From RGIG6178 sp045612885 (lineage in GTDB: Bacteria; Bacillota_I; Bacilli_A; RFN20; DUOF01): a stretch of DNA of 51,425 nt. The position numbers and the translations under genes are program-made. The stretch is from assembly GCA_045612885.1 (NCBI GenBank), contig JAZKZZ010000037.1:1-51425 (forward strand), given 5' to 3'. Below, piece after piece: positions 32,339-40,140 of this stretch (positions are counted from its first letter, which is position 1; every line of letters begins with the position of its first letter). The notes beneath the pieces were generated by a model. The model saw only the letters and a program-made list of their open reading frames with translations. It did no database searches and was not told the origin of the DNA.

Positions 32339-32660
32339 TTATTAAACTATCTTTTAAATCTACAAATGCATCCCAGTTATCGGGATACTTATTTTGAACC
32401 TTATATGTTCTTCTTTTGTGATTAACATCCATAGAAATAAGATACTTATATCCATCTATTGTTCGAGGCCCTGTATATTCTTGTTTCCAAGTGTAAGTTA
32501 TAGAAAAAAACCTAGTAAATAACACTTCGATAATTTGTTTGTTATCACTTAACAAAGTCGGAAAACTATTGTTTTTTTCGAGAAAAATTCCTTTATCTGT
32601 AATTCTTAATATTTCTTTTTCTTCCCCATATATTTTACTTTTATTAATCACAATTTCCAT
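32319..32660 (-). CDS. Hypothetical protein between recA and rny, 113 aa
   Basis: No family recognised. The soluble product is rich in strands and aromatic residues (FFSITYTWKQEYTGPRTIDGYKY, NKYPDNWDAF), with an N-terminal EIVINKSKIYGEEKEILRIT that looks like a beta-hairpin domain. It begins 11 bases after recA and is the last gene of the unit, closed by a terminator. No relation to DNA repair can be read from sequence. Confidence 0.7.
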   Translation of the reverse strand: MEIVINKSKIYGEEKEILRITDKGIFLEKNNSFPTLLSDNKQIIEVLFTRFFSITYTWKQEYTGPRTIDGYKYLISMDVNHKRRTYKVQNKYPDNWDAFVDLKDSLINGGYLK

Positions 32661-32671
32661 TATAACACCTA

Positions 32672-33691
32672 TTATTTATTAAATTCTTTTTCTTTAACTT
32701 TATTTAGTACATCTTCAGCAACTACTGGATGTTCTTTTAAATATTTTCTAGCATTTTCTTTTCCTTGAGCGATTCTTTCACCATTATAATCATACCAAGC
32801 ACCACTCTTACCAATAACACCATTTTCCACCGCTAAATCTAGGATTTCCCCCTCTTTAGAAATACCTTCACCAAATAAGATATCCACTGTAGCAGTTTTA
32901 AAAGGTGCAGCAACTTTATTTTTTACAACTTTAATATTTACTTTATTTCCATAATATTCACTATTAGAAGTCTTTAAAGTTTCCACTCTTCTTACGTCTA
33001 ATCTAATTGTAGCATAGAATTTTAGCGCTCTTCCTCCAGGAGTAGTTTCAGGACTACCATATCCTATAGTAGCCATTTTTTCTCTTAGTTGATTGATAAA
33101 GATGATACTACAGTCACTTTTATTTAAATATCCTGTAATCTTTCTTAGCGCTTTAGACATCATTCTTGCTTGTAATCCCATTTGTGAATCTAACATTTCA
33201 CCTTCTAATTCTGCTTGAGGAACAAGCGCTGCTACAGAATCTACAACTATAAGCGATACAGCTTCTGATTTAACTAAGATTTCCACAATACTCATTGCTT
33301 GCTCACCATAATCAGGCTGAGACAAAATAAGTTCATCTATATTAACACCTAATTTTCTAGCATACTCTGGATCAATTGCATGTTCTGCATCAATAAATGC
33401 TGCTTTCTCACCTTTCTTTTGTACTTCTGCTATTGCATGTAACGCAACTGTTGTCTTACCACTAGATTCAGGACCATAAACTTCAATAATTCTTCCTCTA
33501 GGATACCCTCCTATTCCTAATGCTTTATCAATTGCTATTGACCCACTAGAAATAACATCCATATCAGTTTTATTTCTTTCACCAAGTTTCATTATTGCGC
33601 CATCGCCATAAGCTTTTTTTATTTCTTTTAAAGCTTCATCTAGCGCACCATCTTTACTTACTATCTTATCCTTAACTTTTTTTTCTGCCAT
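32672..33691 (-). CDS. recA: Recombinase RecA
   Basis: A 339-residue RecA with Walker A GPESSGKTT (~residue 71), MAW block and EGEMLDSQMGLQARMMSKALRKI. The L1 loop is near residue 155-165, the L2 loop includes PETTPGGRALKFYA (~207-220) and FINQLREKM is present. It forms ATP-dependent filaments on ssDNA and drives homologous recombination and the SOS response. No LexA/DinR box was seen before it; it follows pgsA in an operon without the cinA gene that often separates them. The start ATG follows GGGAGGT. Confidence 0.98.
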   Translation of the reverse strand: MAEKKVKDKIVSKDGALDEALKEIKKAYGDGAIMKLGERNKTDMDVISSGSIAIDKALGIGGYPRGRIIEVYGPESSGKTTVALHAIAEVQKKGEKAAFIDAEHAIDPEYARKLGVNIDELILSQPDYGEQAMSIVEILVKSEAVSLIVVDSVAALVPQAELEGEMLDSQMGLQARMMSKALRKITGYLNKSDCSIIFINQLREKMATIGYGSPETTPGGRALKFYATIRLDVRRVETLKTSNSEYYGNKVNIKVVKNKVAAPFKTATVDILFGEGISKEGEILDLAVENGVIGKSGAWYDYNGERIAQGKENARKYLKEHPVVAEDVLNKVKEKEFNK

Positions 33692-33733
33692 AAGATTACC
33701 TCCCTAATAATATAAATAGCAAACTTTTTTTAT

Positions 33734-34309
33734 TTATCCCCTTAAATCACTTAAAAGAACATTTTTATTCTTTATAAAATAATCAACACCAGATACAAGT
33801 GATGCCAAAGCTGCTATATATGCGAAGTAAACTATAAATTCAACTCCTGGCAACGCTAATAAAAGAATAAGTGCAATCATTTGAGTTACTGTTTTTAACT
33901 TTCCCAGTTTAGAAGCAGCAATTACTCTTCCTTGCTCTACTACTATTAATCTTATTGCATCAACAATAATATCTCTTCCTATCATTATTACTGGTATTAT
34001 CCAATGCAATACTCCCATACCTGTTAAAATAATAAACAAAGTGTTTACCAACAATTTATCTGCTATTGGATCCATAAACTTTCCAAAAGTTGTAACTAAA
34101 TTATATTTTCTTGCTAAATGTCCATCAACAAAATCACTAATAGAACCAACAATAAATAAAACTAAAATGGTCACGCTTTTATAATCATGTTCAATACCAA
34201 AAACGTTGAATTTTTGCCCTCCAGGCAGTAGTGCTAATACTAAAATAGCTAATACTACTATCATTCTAAAAATAGTTATTTTATTAGGTAAATTGATTTT
34301 TTTATTCAT
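33734..34309 (-). CDS. pgsA: CDP-diacylglycerol-glycerol-3-phosphate 3-phosphatidyltransferase
   Basis: A 191-residue membrane enzyme with the CDP-alcohol phosphotransferase signature: DFVDGHLARKYN (~61-72) and GKFMDPIADK, including the D-G-AR-G-D-D residues. It has several TM helices. It makes phosphatidylglycerol phosphate, the first step to phosphatidylglycerol. It begins 7 bases after the large surface-protein gene and precedes recA, as in Bacillus. Confidence 0.95.
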   Translation of the reverse strand: MNKKINLPNKITIFRMIVVLAILVLALLPGGQKFNVFGIEHDYKSVTILVLFIVGSISDFVDGHLARKYNLVTTFGKFMDPIADKLLVNTLFIILTGMGVLHWIIPVIMIGRDIIVDAIRLIVVEQGRVIAASKLGKLKTVTQMIALILLLALPGVEFIVYFAYIAALASLVSGVDYFIKNKNVLLSDLRG

Positions 34310-34316
34310 TAATAAT

Positions 34317-36752
34317 CTAGTCCTCTCTAGAAGAAAAGCCTCTTCTTGCTTTCTTTCTCTCTATAATTATACCTGCTGTAATGAAAATGATAAATAAAAC
34401 CACTACAGAAACTATAATAATAATCGAAGTAATATCTAATGAATTAATATTTTTAACTATAACTGTTCTGGTTGTTTTTGCAACATTTCCTCCAACATCA
34501 GTAGCAGTATACTCAATAATATATTCCCCTTCTACTGAAGTATCAATAGACTCAACTTGTTTGCCATCTAAATAATAAGCAACAGTAATTTCACAAGCTA
34601 TATCATCTTCACATTTAGCTCCACTATCTTTATAAACATCATGTTGCTTAATTGTAATTTCTGATTCTCCTAGAAGCGTAACAGTAGGTTTAGTTACATC
34701 ATTTAAGTTAACGTTAATAAAGAAACTCTTACCATATCTATCTGTGTATTCTTCATTAGTAGTAAGATTTTTCAAAATTCGTACTCTACCTTCTAACACA
34801 TATGTTCCTACTTTATTAACACTAGCAATATAATCGTAAGGTTTATTATTTAACAACTCAACATTTCCATCTTTATCTATAAATTTAACAAATGATGTAG
34901 TTATTTCACCTTTATAAGAATTATCATCTTCATCTAACAAATTAATATCATATCCATGTGCAAATAAACTACCTTGTAACTTTACATTTGTTATGTCAAA
35001 TTTTTTATACCCTAAATTAATATCATCAGTAACTGTTGAAGTAATTATATTTGGAAGATTATCTTTAAATAAGAAGTTAAATGGAATGGTTTGTTTAACT
35101 CCAGCTACTTCAAACTCTAAATATGCAACAACAAGATGATCACAACTTTCAAATGCACAAATCTTATCTTGTCTGTATTCATTTAATAATTTTAATAAAT
35201 CAAGTGAAATTTCATTTTCTGAATTGTACTCTTCAACAAAATTTCCATAATCTACATATTTTTTAAATTCATCTAAATCAGTGAACCCCATTGCGGCTAT
35301 TAAAGTATTATATGCTTCCTCTATTTGTGCATTTTCGATGTTTGTTACTATATGTTCATTATCTATATCATACCCTTTAGTGAAGATTACTTCTTTTTCT
35401 AAGAAAACTACATTTTCTCCCTTATCTATAACTACCATTATAACAGGACCTTTATAATATTCACTTGCAGTAAGATTTCCTGAAGATGAACATTCATAAA
35501 TATCATCCAATGTTTCTCCATAGAAAACACACAATTTACTAATTTTTGTAACATCACTTAATAAAATAGTATCATTTTCAATTGTTGTTAATTCACTTAA
35601 CTCTTCTATACTTAAACTTTCTTGTGAAAATATTACTTCTTCACCCAATTCAGAACTATTACCTAACTCATCCTCAACAAAGAACTTTAATATTGTTTCT
35701 CCATCTTCATTAGCAATACTTGAATCGCCATTACAAGTAGCAACGCCTTCACCAAATACACACTCAACATTATCGAAATTACTTGTTATACTAGCTATTG
35801 TACCAGCATCAGAATATTCAAACTTATATACCCACTTATTTGGCACTAATGGTGATTTTGCTTCAAAACCAGGAATAACTAGATCAGGATGATAGAAATT
35901 TCCATTGTGAACTACAGGTGAGACAAAATCAAAACTAATATTGTTGCAATCAAATTCATACCCATATATAACAACAGTCAAAGGTTCATCAATTGCAGTT
36001 AAATTAATTACATCAACAATTATTTCCAATCCATATTCATTACTACCTTCTACTGCTACCTGATTTGCTTTTAAAATTTTACCCGAAATATCAGTGTCTC
36101 CACAATACACTTTTACATCTTGAATTAATTTTTCAAAACTAAATGGCATAGTAAATTTAACATTTATTTTAATTTGTGCAGCCTCTTGATCAACCACAGT
36201 CCCATCATAAGATCCACTAGTGATTTTATCATCTATTATAACATAAACTGTATTAGTTTCTTTCACTCCATTTAAACCAGTAGCTTCTAATTTATACAAA
36301 TTAGCACTATTACCTTTTTCTAAAGTGTATGATCCACTTTTATTTGATCCAGGAGCATGTATTGTATCAAACTCTTGTGAAACAAAATTATATCTATATA
36401 CTTTGAATTCATCATCTATTCTAGTGATATCAGTCAAATCCACATAATCAACAGTAAGAGATTCATGTGCCCCATAAAAATAGTATATATCACTATCATT
36501 ATTAGTTATAGGTATATTAGCTTTTATTACATATTCATAGGCAAAATTAAAATTCGAAGTTTTAGTATCGTCATCTTTATCTCCATTATTATAATCCGAA
36601 TAAAATTGATATTTAGAGTCAACATCAGCTTCGTCAATTCTATACCCACCAAAAAGTTCCCATAAATTAGCAGCATTTACCTTAACTGATACACATAATG
36701 ATAGTAAAGCAAACGCAAAGGTTAAAAGAACAAAACTCATTTTTCTTTTCAT
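34317..36752 (-). CDS. Large surface protein with Ig-like (DUF5011-type) repeat
   Basis: An 811-residue protein with an N-terminal signal peptide (SFVLLTFAFALLSLCVSVKVNA). A long beta-rich extracellular region follows, containing several paired cysteines. A C-terminal Ig-like domain of the DUF5011 type spans ~690-765 (ITIKQHDVYKDSGAKCEDD, EGEYIIEYTATDVGGN), then one TM helix (~775-800) with a basic tail. It may be an adhesin or polymer-binding surface protein; ligand unknown. There is no LPxTG sorting signal. A 24-bp perfect palindrome covers its ribosome-binding region. Confidence 0.85.
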   Translation of the reverse strand: MKRKMSFVLLTFAFALLSLCVSVKVNAANLWELFGGYRIDEADVDSKYQFYSDYNNGDKDDDTKTSNFNFAYEYVIKANIPITNNDSDIYYFYGAHESLTVDYVDLTDITRIDDEFKVYRYNFVSQEFDTIHAPGSNKSGSYTLEKGNSANLYKLEATGLNGVKETNTVYVIIDDKITSGSYDGTVVDQEAAQIKINVKFTMPFSFEKLIQDVKVYCGDTDISGKILKANQVAVEGSNEYGLEIIVDVINLTAIDEPLTVVIYGYEFDCNNISFDFVSPVVHNGNFYHPDLVIPGFEAKSPLVPNKWVYKFEYSDAGTIASITSNFDNVECVFGEGVATCNGDSSIANEDGETILKFFVEDELGNSSELGEEVIFSQESLSIEELSELTTIENDTILLSDVTKISKLCVFYGETLDDIYECSSSGNLTASEYYKGPVIMVVIDKGENVVFLEKEVIFTKGYDIDNEHIVTNIENAQIEEAYNTLIAAMGFTDLDEFKKYVDYGNFVEEYNSENEISLDLLKLLNEYRQDKICAFESCDHLVVAYLEFEVAGVKQTIPFNFLFKDNLPNIITSTVTDDINLGYKKFDITNVKLQGSLFAHGYDINLLDEDDNSYKGEITTSFVKFIDKDGNVELLNNKPYDYIASVNKVGTYVLEGRVRILKNLTTNEEYTDRYGKSFFINVNLNDVTKPTVTLLGESEITIKQHDVYKDSGAKCEDDIACEITVAYYLDGKQVESIDTSVEGEYIIEYTATDVGGNVAKTTRTVIVKNINSLDITSIIIIVSVVVLFIIFITAGIIIERKKARRGFSSRED

Positions 36753-36760
36753 AACACCAC

Positions 36761-36784
36761 ATCCTTTATTATATAATAAAGGAT
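36761..36784. repeat. 24-bp perfect palindrome before the surface-protein gene
   Basis: ATCCTTTATTA-TA-TAATAAAGGAT reads identically on both strands and ends 8 bases before the ATG. The arm AAAGGAT contains the likely Shine-Dalgarno, so an RNA hairpin would hide it. As DNA it could be an operator. Confidence 0.6.
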
Positions 36785-36832
36785 TTTAACCTTAATGTAA
36801 ATAGGCCATTATTAAAAGCCCCTTTTTTAAAC

Positions 36833-36856
36833 AAAAAAAGAGGCTATTGCCTCTGA
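36833..36856 (-). terminator. Terminator of rnpB
   Basis: Minus strand GAGGC-AATA-GCCTC followed by T7, directly after the RNase P RNA. Confidence 0.85.
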
Positions 36857-37194
36857 GCTTTCAATCCTATAAGCCATGTTCTGTTTAGATAATCATTTAT
36901 CTATGCTTTCGCATCCAACACTCAATTCGTTTCTCTTGTGTTGATTCCCCTACCTATTTTGGGTTTCTCGCTTGCGGGGTTTACCGCGTTCCACTTGTAA
37001 GTTTCCCTACAACTTCGTCACTGTGGCACCTTAGAGGTTAAACCATATCGATTGACTTAGGTCTATTACCTGCCGTTAGCTGCTCAAACTACCTAGCCTT
37101 ATTTATTAAACTAGCACAAACACTACTTTCATCACAGAAAGTGCGAGCATGGACTTTCCTCTACAATTAAGCAGCGATTATCCAGATTGAAATT
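36857..37194 (-). ncRNA. rnpB: RNase P RNA, Bacillus (type B) class
   Basis: The minus strand contains the conserved core AATCGCTGC, then GTAGAGGAAAGTCCATGCTC and GCACTTTC near the 5' end. The 3' part includes the ACCTAAGTCAATC block and CAGAACATGGCTTATAGGATT. P1 is formed by TTTCAATC (5') and GATTGAAA (3'). The type-B pattern and the gpsB-rnpB order match Bacillus. It is the catalytic RNA that removes tRNA 5' leaders. Confidence 0.95.
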
Positions 37195-37199
37195 TATAC

Positions 37200-37553
37200 T
37201 TAATTAGCTTTTGCTTCTTCTAATTGAAGTTTAGTTTGATATAATTCTCCTTCTAACTTAGCAATTTTCTTGATTAAATCAATATTAGAAGAACTATCAA
37301 CTGTTTGATATCCTCTCCCTTTATTCATCTCGATTTGCATTTCTAATTCTTCTATTTTAGAACGAAGAATACTATTTGTTTTTTGTAGTGCAATGTTTTG
37401 AACTTTATAATAATCCTCTATTTCAACAATACTTTCATAATCAGCAATAATTTCATCTAAAAAAGCATCTACTTCTTTAGGACTATAACCTTTATTTACT
37501 ATTTCAAATTGTTTTTCCAATAATTCATCTGGATTATGCTTGATTTCATTCAT
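37200..37553 (-). CDS. gpsB: Cell-division protein GpsB (DivIVA family)
   Basis: A 117-residue protein. The DivIVA-type N-terminal membrane-associating domain is LLEKQFEIVNKGYSPKEVDAFLDEIIADYE (~9-40), followed by a coiled coil (ALQKTNSILRSKIEELEMQIEM) and a short C-terminal helix. GpsB coordinates septal and side-wall peptidoglycan synthesis and binds class A PBPs; one is encoded in this window. The start is ATG 37553 behind GAGGTG. It lies immediately upstream of rnpB, as in Bacillus. Confidence 0.92.
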   Translation of the reverse strand: MNEIKHNPDELLEKQFEIVNKGYSPKEVDAFLDEIIADYESIVEIEDYYKVQNIALQKTNSILRSKIEELEMQIEMNKGRGYQTVDSSSNIDLIKKIAKLEGELYQTKLQLEEAKAN

Positions 37554-37624
37554 AACTAACACCTCACAATTATAATTTAATATTTATAATTCCAAAAATC
37601 AAGAAATATTTTTTATTCACTTTT

Positions 37625-38155
37625 CTATTCTTTTCTATATAATTCTATGCGTCCTGAAATATTCCTGCTATTAAAGAACTCACCCTCTAAAATATCTTCA
37701 TCTAATCTAACTATAATAGTACCATAATCTATCTCTTCTTTTGATTCTACTCTTTTGTTAGGTTTACACTTATAAACAATATATAACTTACTTCCATCAA
37801 TGTCATTAACAATCTTAGTGACCAATGATTCACTACGATTATGGTCTGTTATAACTTCAACTTCAACATCATCATAATATTGCTTAACTTTAACTTCAAC
37901 CGGTATAACTTTACCATCACTAAGCGGCAACATTCCTTCCCATCTTCCATTGATATCAACCACATGGTGAAATCTAGTGAAGGGCTCTACTCTCCACAAA
38001 AAATGAGTATACACAACTACTACCACAATCACAACAGCAGCAACTATTGATGCTATTCTAATTAAAGCTAAAGGATCATCTCCTGGTTGAAGTATCATAA
38101 AGAGGATAAAAGTCAAAAATACTGTAAGTAACGCTGTAACTTTATTTTTCCCCAT
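37625..38155 (-). CDS. Cap15-like membrane beta-barrel protein (CBASS-effector family)
   Basis: A 176-residue protein. Two TM helices span ~8-25 and ~31-50, then a compact beta domain ~65-175 shows a Cap15-type pattern: INGRWEGMLPL (G-x-W-x-G), VEVKVKQYYDDVEVEVIT, a Ser-containing turn, KLYIVYKCKPN, DYGTIIVRLDEDILEGEFFN and SRNISGRIEL. Cap15 effectors bind cyclic nucleotides made by a CD-NTase and disrupt the inner membrane during phage infection. No CD-NTase or ancillary CBASS gene is in the window, so this is an orphan or has another role. It is the last gene of a three-gene overlapping membrane cassette. Confidence 0.6.
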   Translation of the reverse strand: MGKNKVTALLTVFLTFILFMILQPGDDPLALIRIASIVAAVVIVVVVVYTHFLWRVEPFTRFHHVVDINGRWEGMLPLSDGKVIPVEVKVKQYYDDVEVEVITDHNRSESLVTKIVNDIDGSKLYIVYKCKPNKRVESKEEIDYGTIIVRLDEDILEGEFFNSRNISGRIELYRKE

Positions 38156-38798
38156 TTAAAATCTCCTCATCTAAATCTATATTATCAAGTGATTTATTAA
38201 ACACATCCACAGATTTAACTTTGCCTCTATGTAATCTAGCAATGAACTTTAATACACTTGTAAATAATACAAATGCAACATAACCATATCCAATAACTGA
38301 TGCATAAGTTAAAATGCTACTAACTTTAAATTGTGGAGATGGCCAACTACTTACAACAGGCCAATCCACAGGGAAATTTTCAATCCCAAAAAATTCACCT
38401 CTAGGCCATTCCAATTTAATGGATAGATCATTTAAAGCTTCAGTAAAGAAACCAAATAAACTTCCATCACTTGGCTTAAATATAATTGCATATACAAATA
38501 ACAACGCTGTTATTCCTAGCCCTATACGAAATGCCCAACGAGTAGATAAATATAAACTCTTAGTTTCCCTAAGATATACTTGTTTTCTAAAGTCTTCTGG
38601 AGTTTTAACTAATTTAGATTTACATAAATCATGCATATATCCATCTATTCCTTTAGAATACTTTCTCATTAAAGCCTTTATTCCATTAGCAATATAAGCG
38701 ATTAAAACAAATATAACAATAAATAATATAAATAGGGCAATTAACAATCTCTTATCTTTTTCAGTTAATTGAATTAACATAGGTAATAAACTACTCAT
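38142..38798 (-). CDS. Three-TM membrane protein of unknown function
   Basis: A 218-residue protein, no family recognised. One TM helix (~13-36) is followed by a basic cytosolic stretch with an RKQVYLRETKSLYLSTRW motif, a second TM (~84-104), a polar Trp/Pro-rich loop (LEWPRGEFFGIENFPVDWP) and a third TM (~155-180). A charged C-terminus ends in many acidic residues. It overlaps the Cap15-like gene by 14 bases and the upstream 96-residue gene by 8, indicating co-translation. The start is ATG 38798 behind AAGGTGA. Confidence 0.7.
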   Translation of the reverse strand: MSSLLPMLIQLTEKDKRLLIALFILFIVIFVLIAYIANGIKALMRKYSKGIDGYMHDLCKSKLVKTPEDFRKQVYLRETKSLYLSTRWAFRIGLGITALLFVYAIIFKPSDGSLFGFFTEALNDLSIKLEWPRGEFFGIENFPVDWPVVSSWPSPQFKVSSILTYASVIGYGYVAFVLFTSVLKFIARLHRGKVKSVDVFNKSLDNIDLDEEILNGEK

Positions 38799-39081
38799 GT
38801 AAATCACCTTCCCCATTTATCATTCCAACTTGTTCCATTTTAGCTTCTTCAAGTTTTTTTCTAAGTTCTTCTTTTTCTTTCTTTATTTTCTTATATTGTT
38901 TATCTAATTCTGTATCTTCACTAAATCTTTTTCCTAAGAAAAAGCCACCTAGATTGATACATTCACAAACTAAGTAATTAAAGAATGAATATACAACAAA
39001 TAGTAAAAAGAAAACCAATAAAAGTGGTGACAAAATAGTATATATTATGCCTAGTCCAAACATTTTTATGAATTCTAACAC
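38791..39081 (-). CDS. Small single-TM coiled-coil protein
   Basis: A 96-residue protein. One strongly hydrophobic N-terminal segment (~9-40, possibly re-entrant because of several Cys, Tyr and Phe) is followed by a highly charged coiled coil (DTELDKQYKKIKKEKEELRK). No family recognised. I use GTG 39081 behind AAGGGG; an upstream GTG or a downstream ATG is possible. It is the first gene of the three-gene membrane cassette with the Cap15-like protein. Confidence 0.6.
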   Translation of the reverse strand: MLEFIKMFGLGIIYTILSPLLLVFFLLFVVYSFFNYLVCECINLGGFFLGKRFSEDTELDKQYKKIKKEKEELRKKLEEAKMEQVGMINGEGDLHE

Positions 39082-39103
39082 GCAAACCACCCCTTTATAT
39101 AAT

Positions 39104-39994
39104 TTATTCTATATTATTTTTACCATTATTTGAATACTTTAAAAGAAATGTGTATAAAACTGTTACAATTTTTTCAATCAAAATTGGTAAAACAGTAACA
39201 ATTACTAATCCAGGATATAAAATACTACTCGTATGTCCTAATACAAAAAGTACACACATAACTAATATAGCTATAATAATATATATCCATTTTTTGGTAT
39301 TTTTTAAAATAAATTCAATTACAATTGGGACAGTAAACGCCAATAAAAATGGAAATACATAACATGTATATAAAGGCTTTATAAACGCCAAAACCAAATA
39401 ACTTATAAAACTAGCAACAGATCCTATTACCATCCATAAAGGAGCACTTTTATTTTCCTCTAACTCTTTGTGTCCTAATTTTATTAGTTCGTTATTAGTT
39501 ATAACATGAACAACAAATGATTCTAATAAACCTAAAACAATTAAAATTAAATATACACAAGCATAAAATTCAGAACCTGTTTTTCCAATAAATGTATTAA
39601 ATATTGAAAAGAAATCCACTTCTTTAAACATCAAACTAATTGATAGAAACGCAATAAGTAGTGATATTGAGTGAGATAATGTAGTTATATACACTAAACT
39701 TAATTCTTTAACATTTTTCTTTTTCAAAACACCATATAGCGTTCCACAGATAAGAGCTGGAACTATATAAATAAATGTTGATATAGGCTCAAAAATCACA
39801 CATAAAAGAAAGGTTGCAACCACAAACATTGTAACCTCTTTCCCCTTAAAATTAAGTGCATATATAGTAGATAAAAGTGGCAAAAAGATAACTAATATCA
39901 ATTCGCTACCAATTAACATTCTTGATAAAAAGATAAATAATAAATGTAAAGCAACAAATAATCCACCTAACGTTAAATACCTATTTTTATTCAT
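39104..39994 (-). CDS. DUF2232/ECF S-component-like membrane protein
   Basis: A 296-residue protein with about eight hydrophobic helices and little soluble sequence. The N-terminal RYLTLGGLFVALHLLFIFLS resembles the start of ECF substrate-binding (S) proteins and of DUF2232 (YybS) proteins, whose length it matches. It could therefore be a substrate component for the ECF module at 12640-15065, but no vitamin-specific motif is visible. The start is ATG 39994, 2 bases after the stop of a 43-residue membrane ORF. It precedes the Cap15-like cassette on the same strand. Confidence 0.6.
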   Translation of the reverse strand: MNKNRYLTLGGLFVALHLLFIFLSRMLIGSELILVIFLPLLSTIYALNFKGKEVTMFVVATFLLCVIFEPISTFIYIVPALICGTLYGVLKKKNVKELSLVYITTLSHSISLLIAFLSISLMFKEVDFFSIFNTFIGKTGSEFYACVYLILIVLGLLESFVVHVITNNELIKLGHKELEENKSAPLWMVIGSVASFISYLVLAFIKPLYTCYVFPFLLAFTVPIVIEFILKNTKKWIYIIIAILVMCVLFVLGHTSSILYPGLVIVTVLPILIEKIVTVLYTFLLKYSNNGKNNIE

Positions 39995-39996
39995 AA

Positions 39997-40128
39997 TTAC
40001 CACCAATTTTGAACAATTTTCACAAGATCATAGACAAGGATTGCAAAAAAAGCCAAATTTAAAACGACAAGTAATCCTCTTATCCTTTTTCTTTGCAATA
40101 TTTTTCTTTCAAGTAATTCCTCGTCCAT
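39997..40128 (-). CDS. 43-residue single-TM microprotein
   Basis: A short ORF reading MDEELLERKILQRKRIRGLL then a hydrophobic helix (VVLNLAFFAILVYDLV) and ending NWW. An acidic-basic N-terminus plus one TM helix makes a plausible small membrane protein. GGGGTG lies 6 bases before the ATG. It lies 12 bases after the asnS stop and ends 2 bases before the start of the DUF2232-like gene, so it is probably translated in that operon. It is too short for default ORF calling. No homologue is recognised. Confidence 0.7.
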   Translation of the reverse strand: MDEELLERKILQRKRIRGLLVVLNLAFFAILVYDLVKIVQNWW

Positions 40129-40140
40129 AAATACACCCCA

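Noticed and set aside
32672..33733. SOS (LexA/DinR) box before recA
   Set aside because: The 42-base gap between pgsA and recA contains only a ribosome-binding site; no CGAAC-N4-GTTCG-like motif is seen.
37625..39081. Complete CBASS defence system
   Set aside because: No CD-NTase, Cap2/Cap3 or other CBASS component is in the window; only an effector-like protein is seen.
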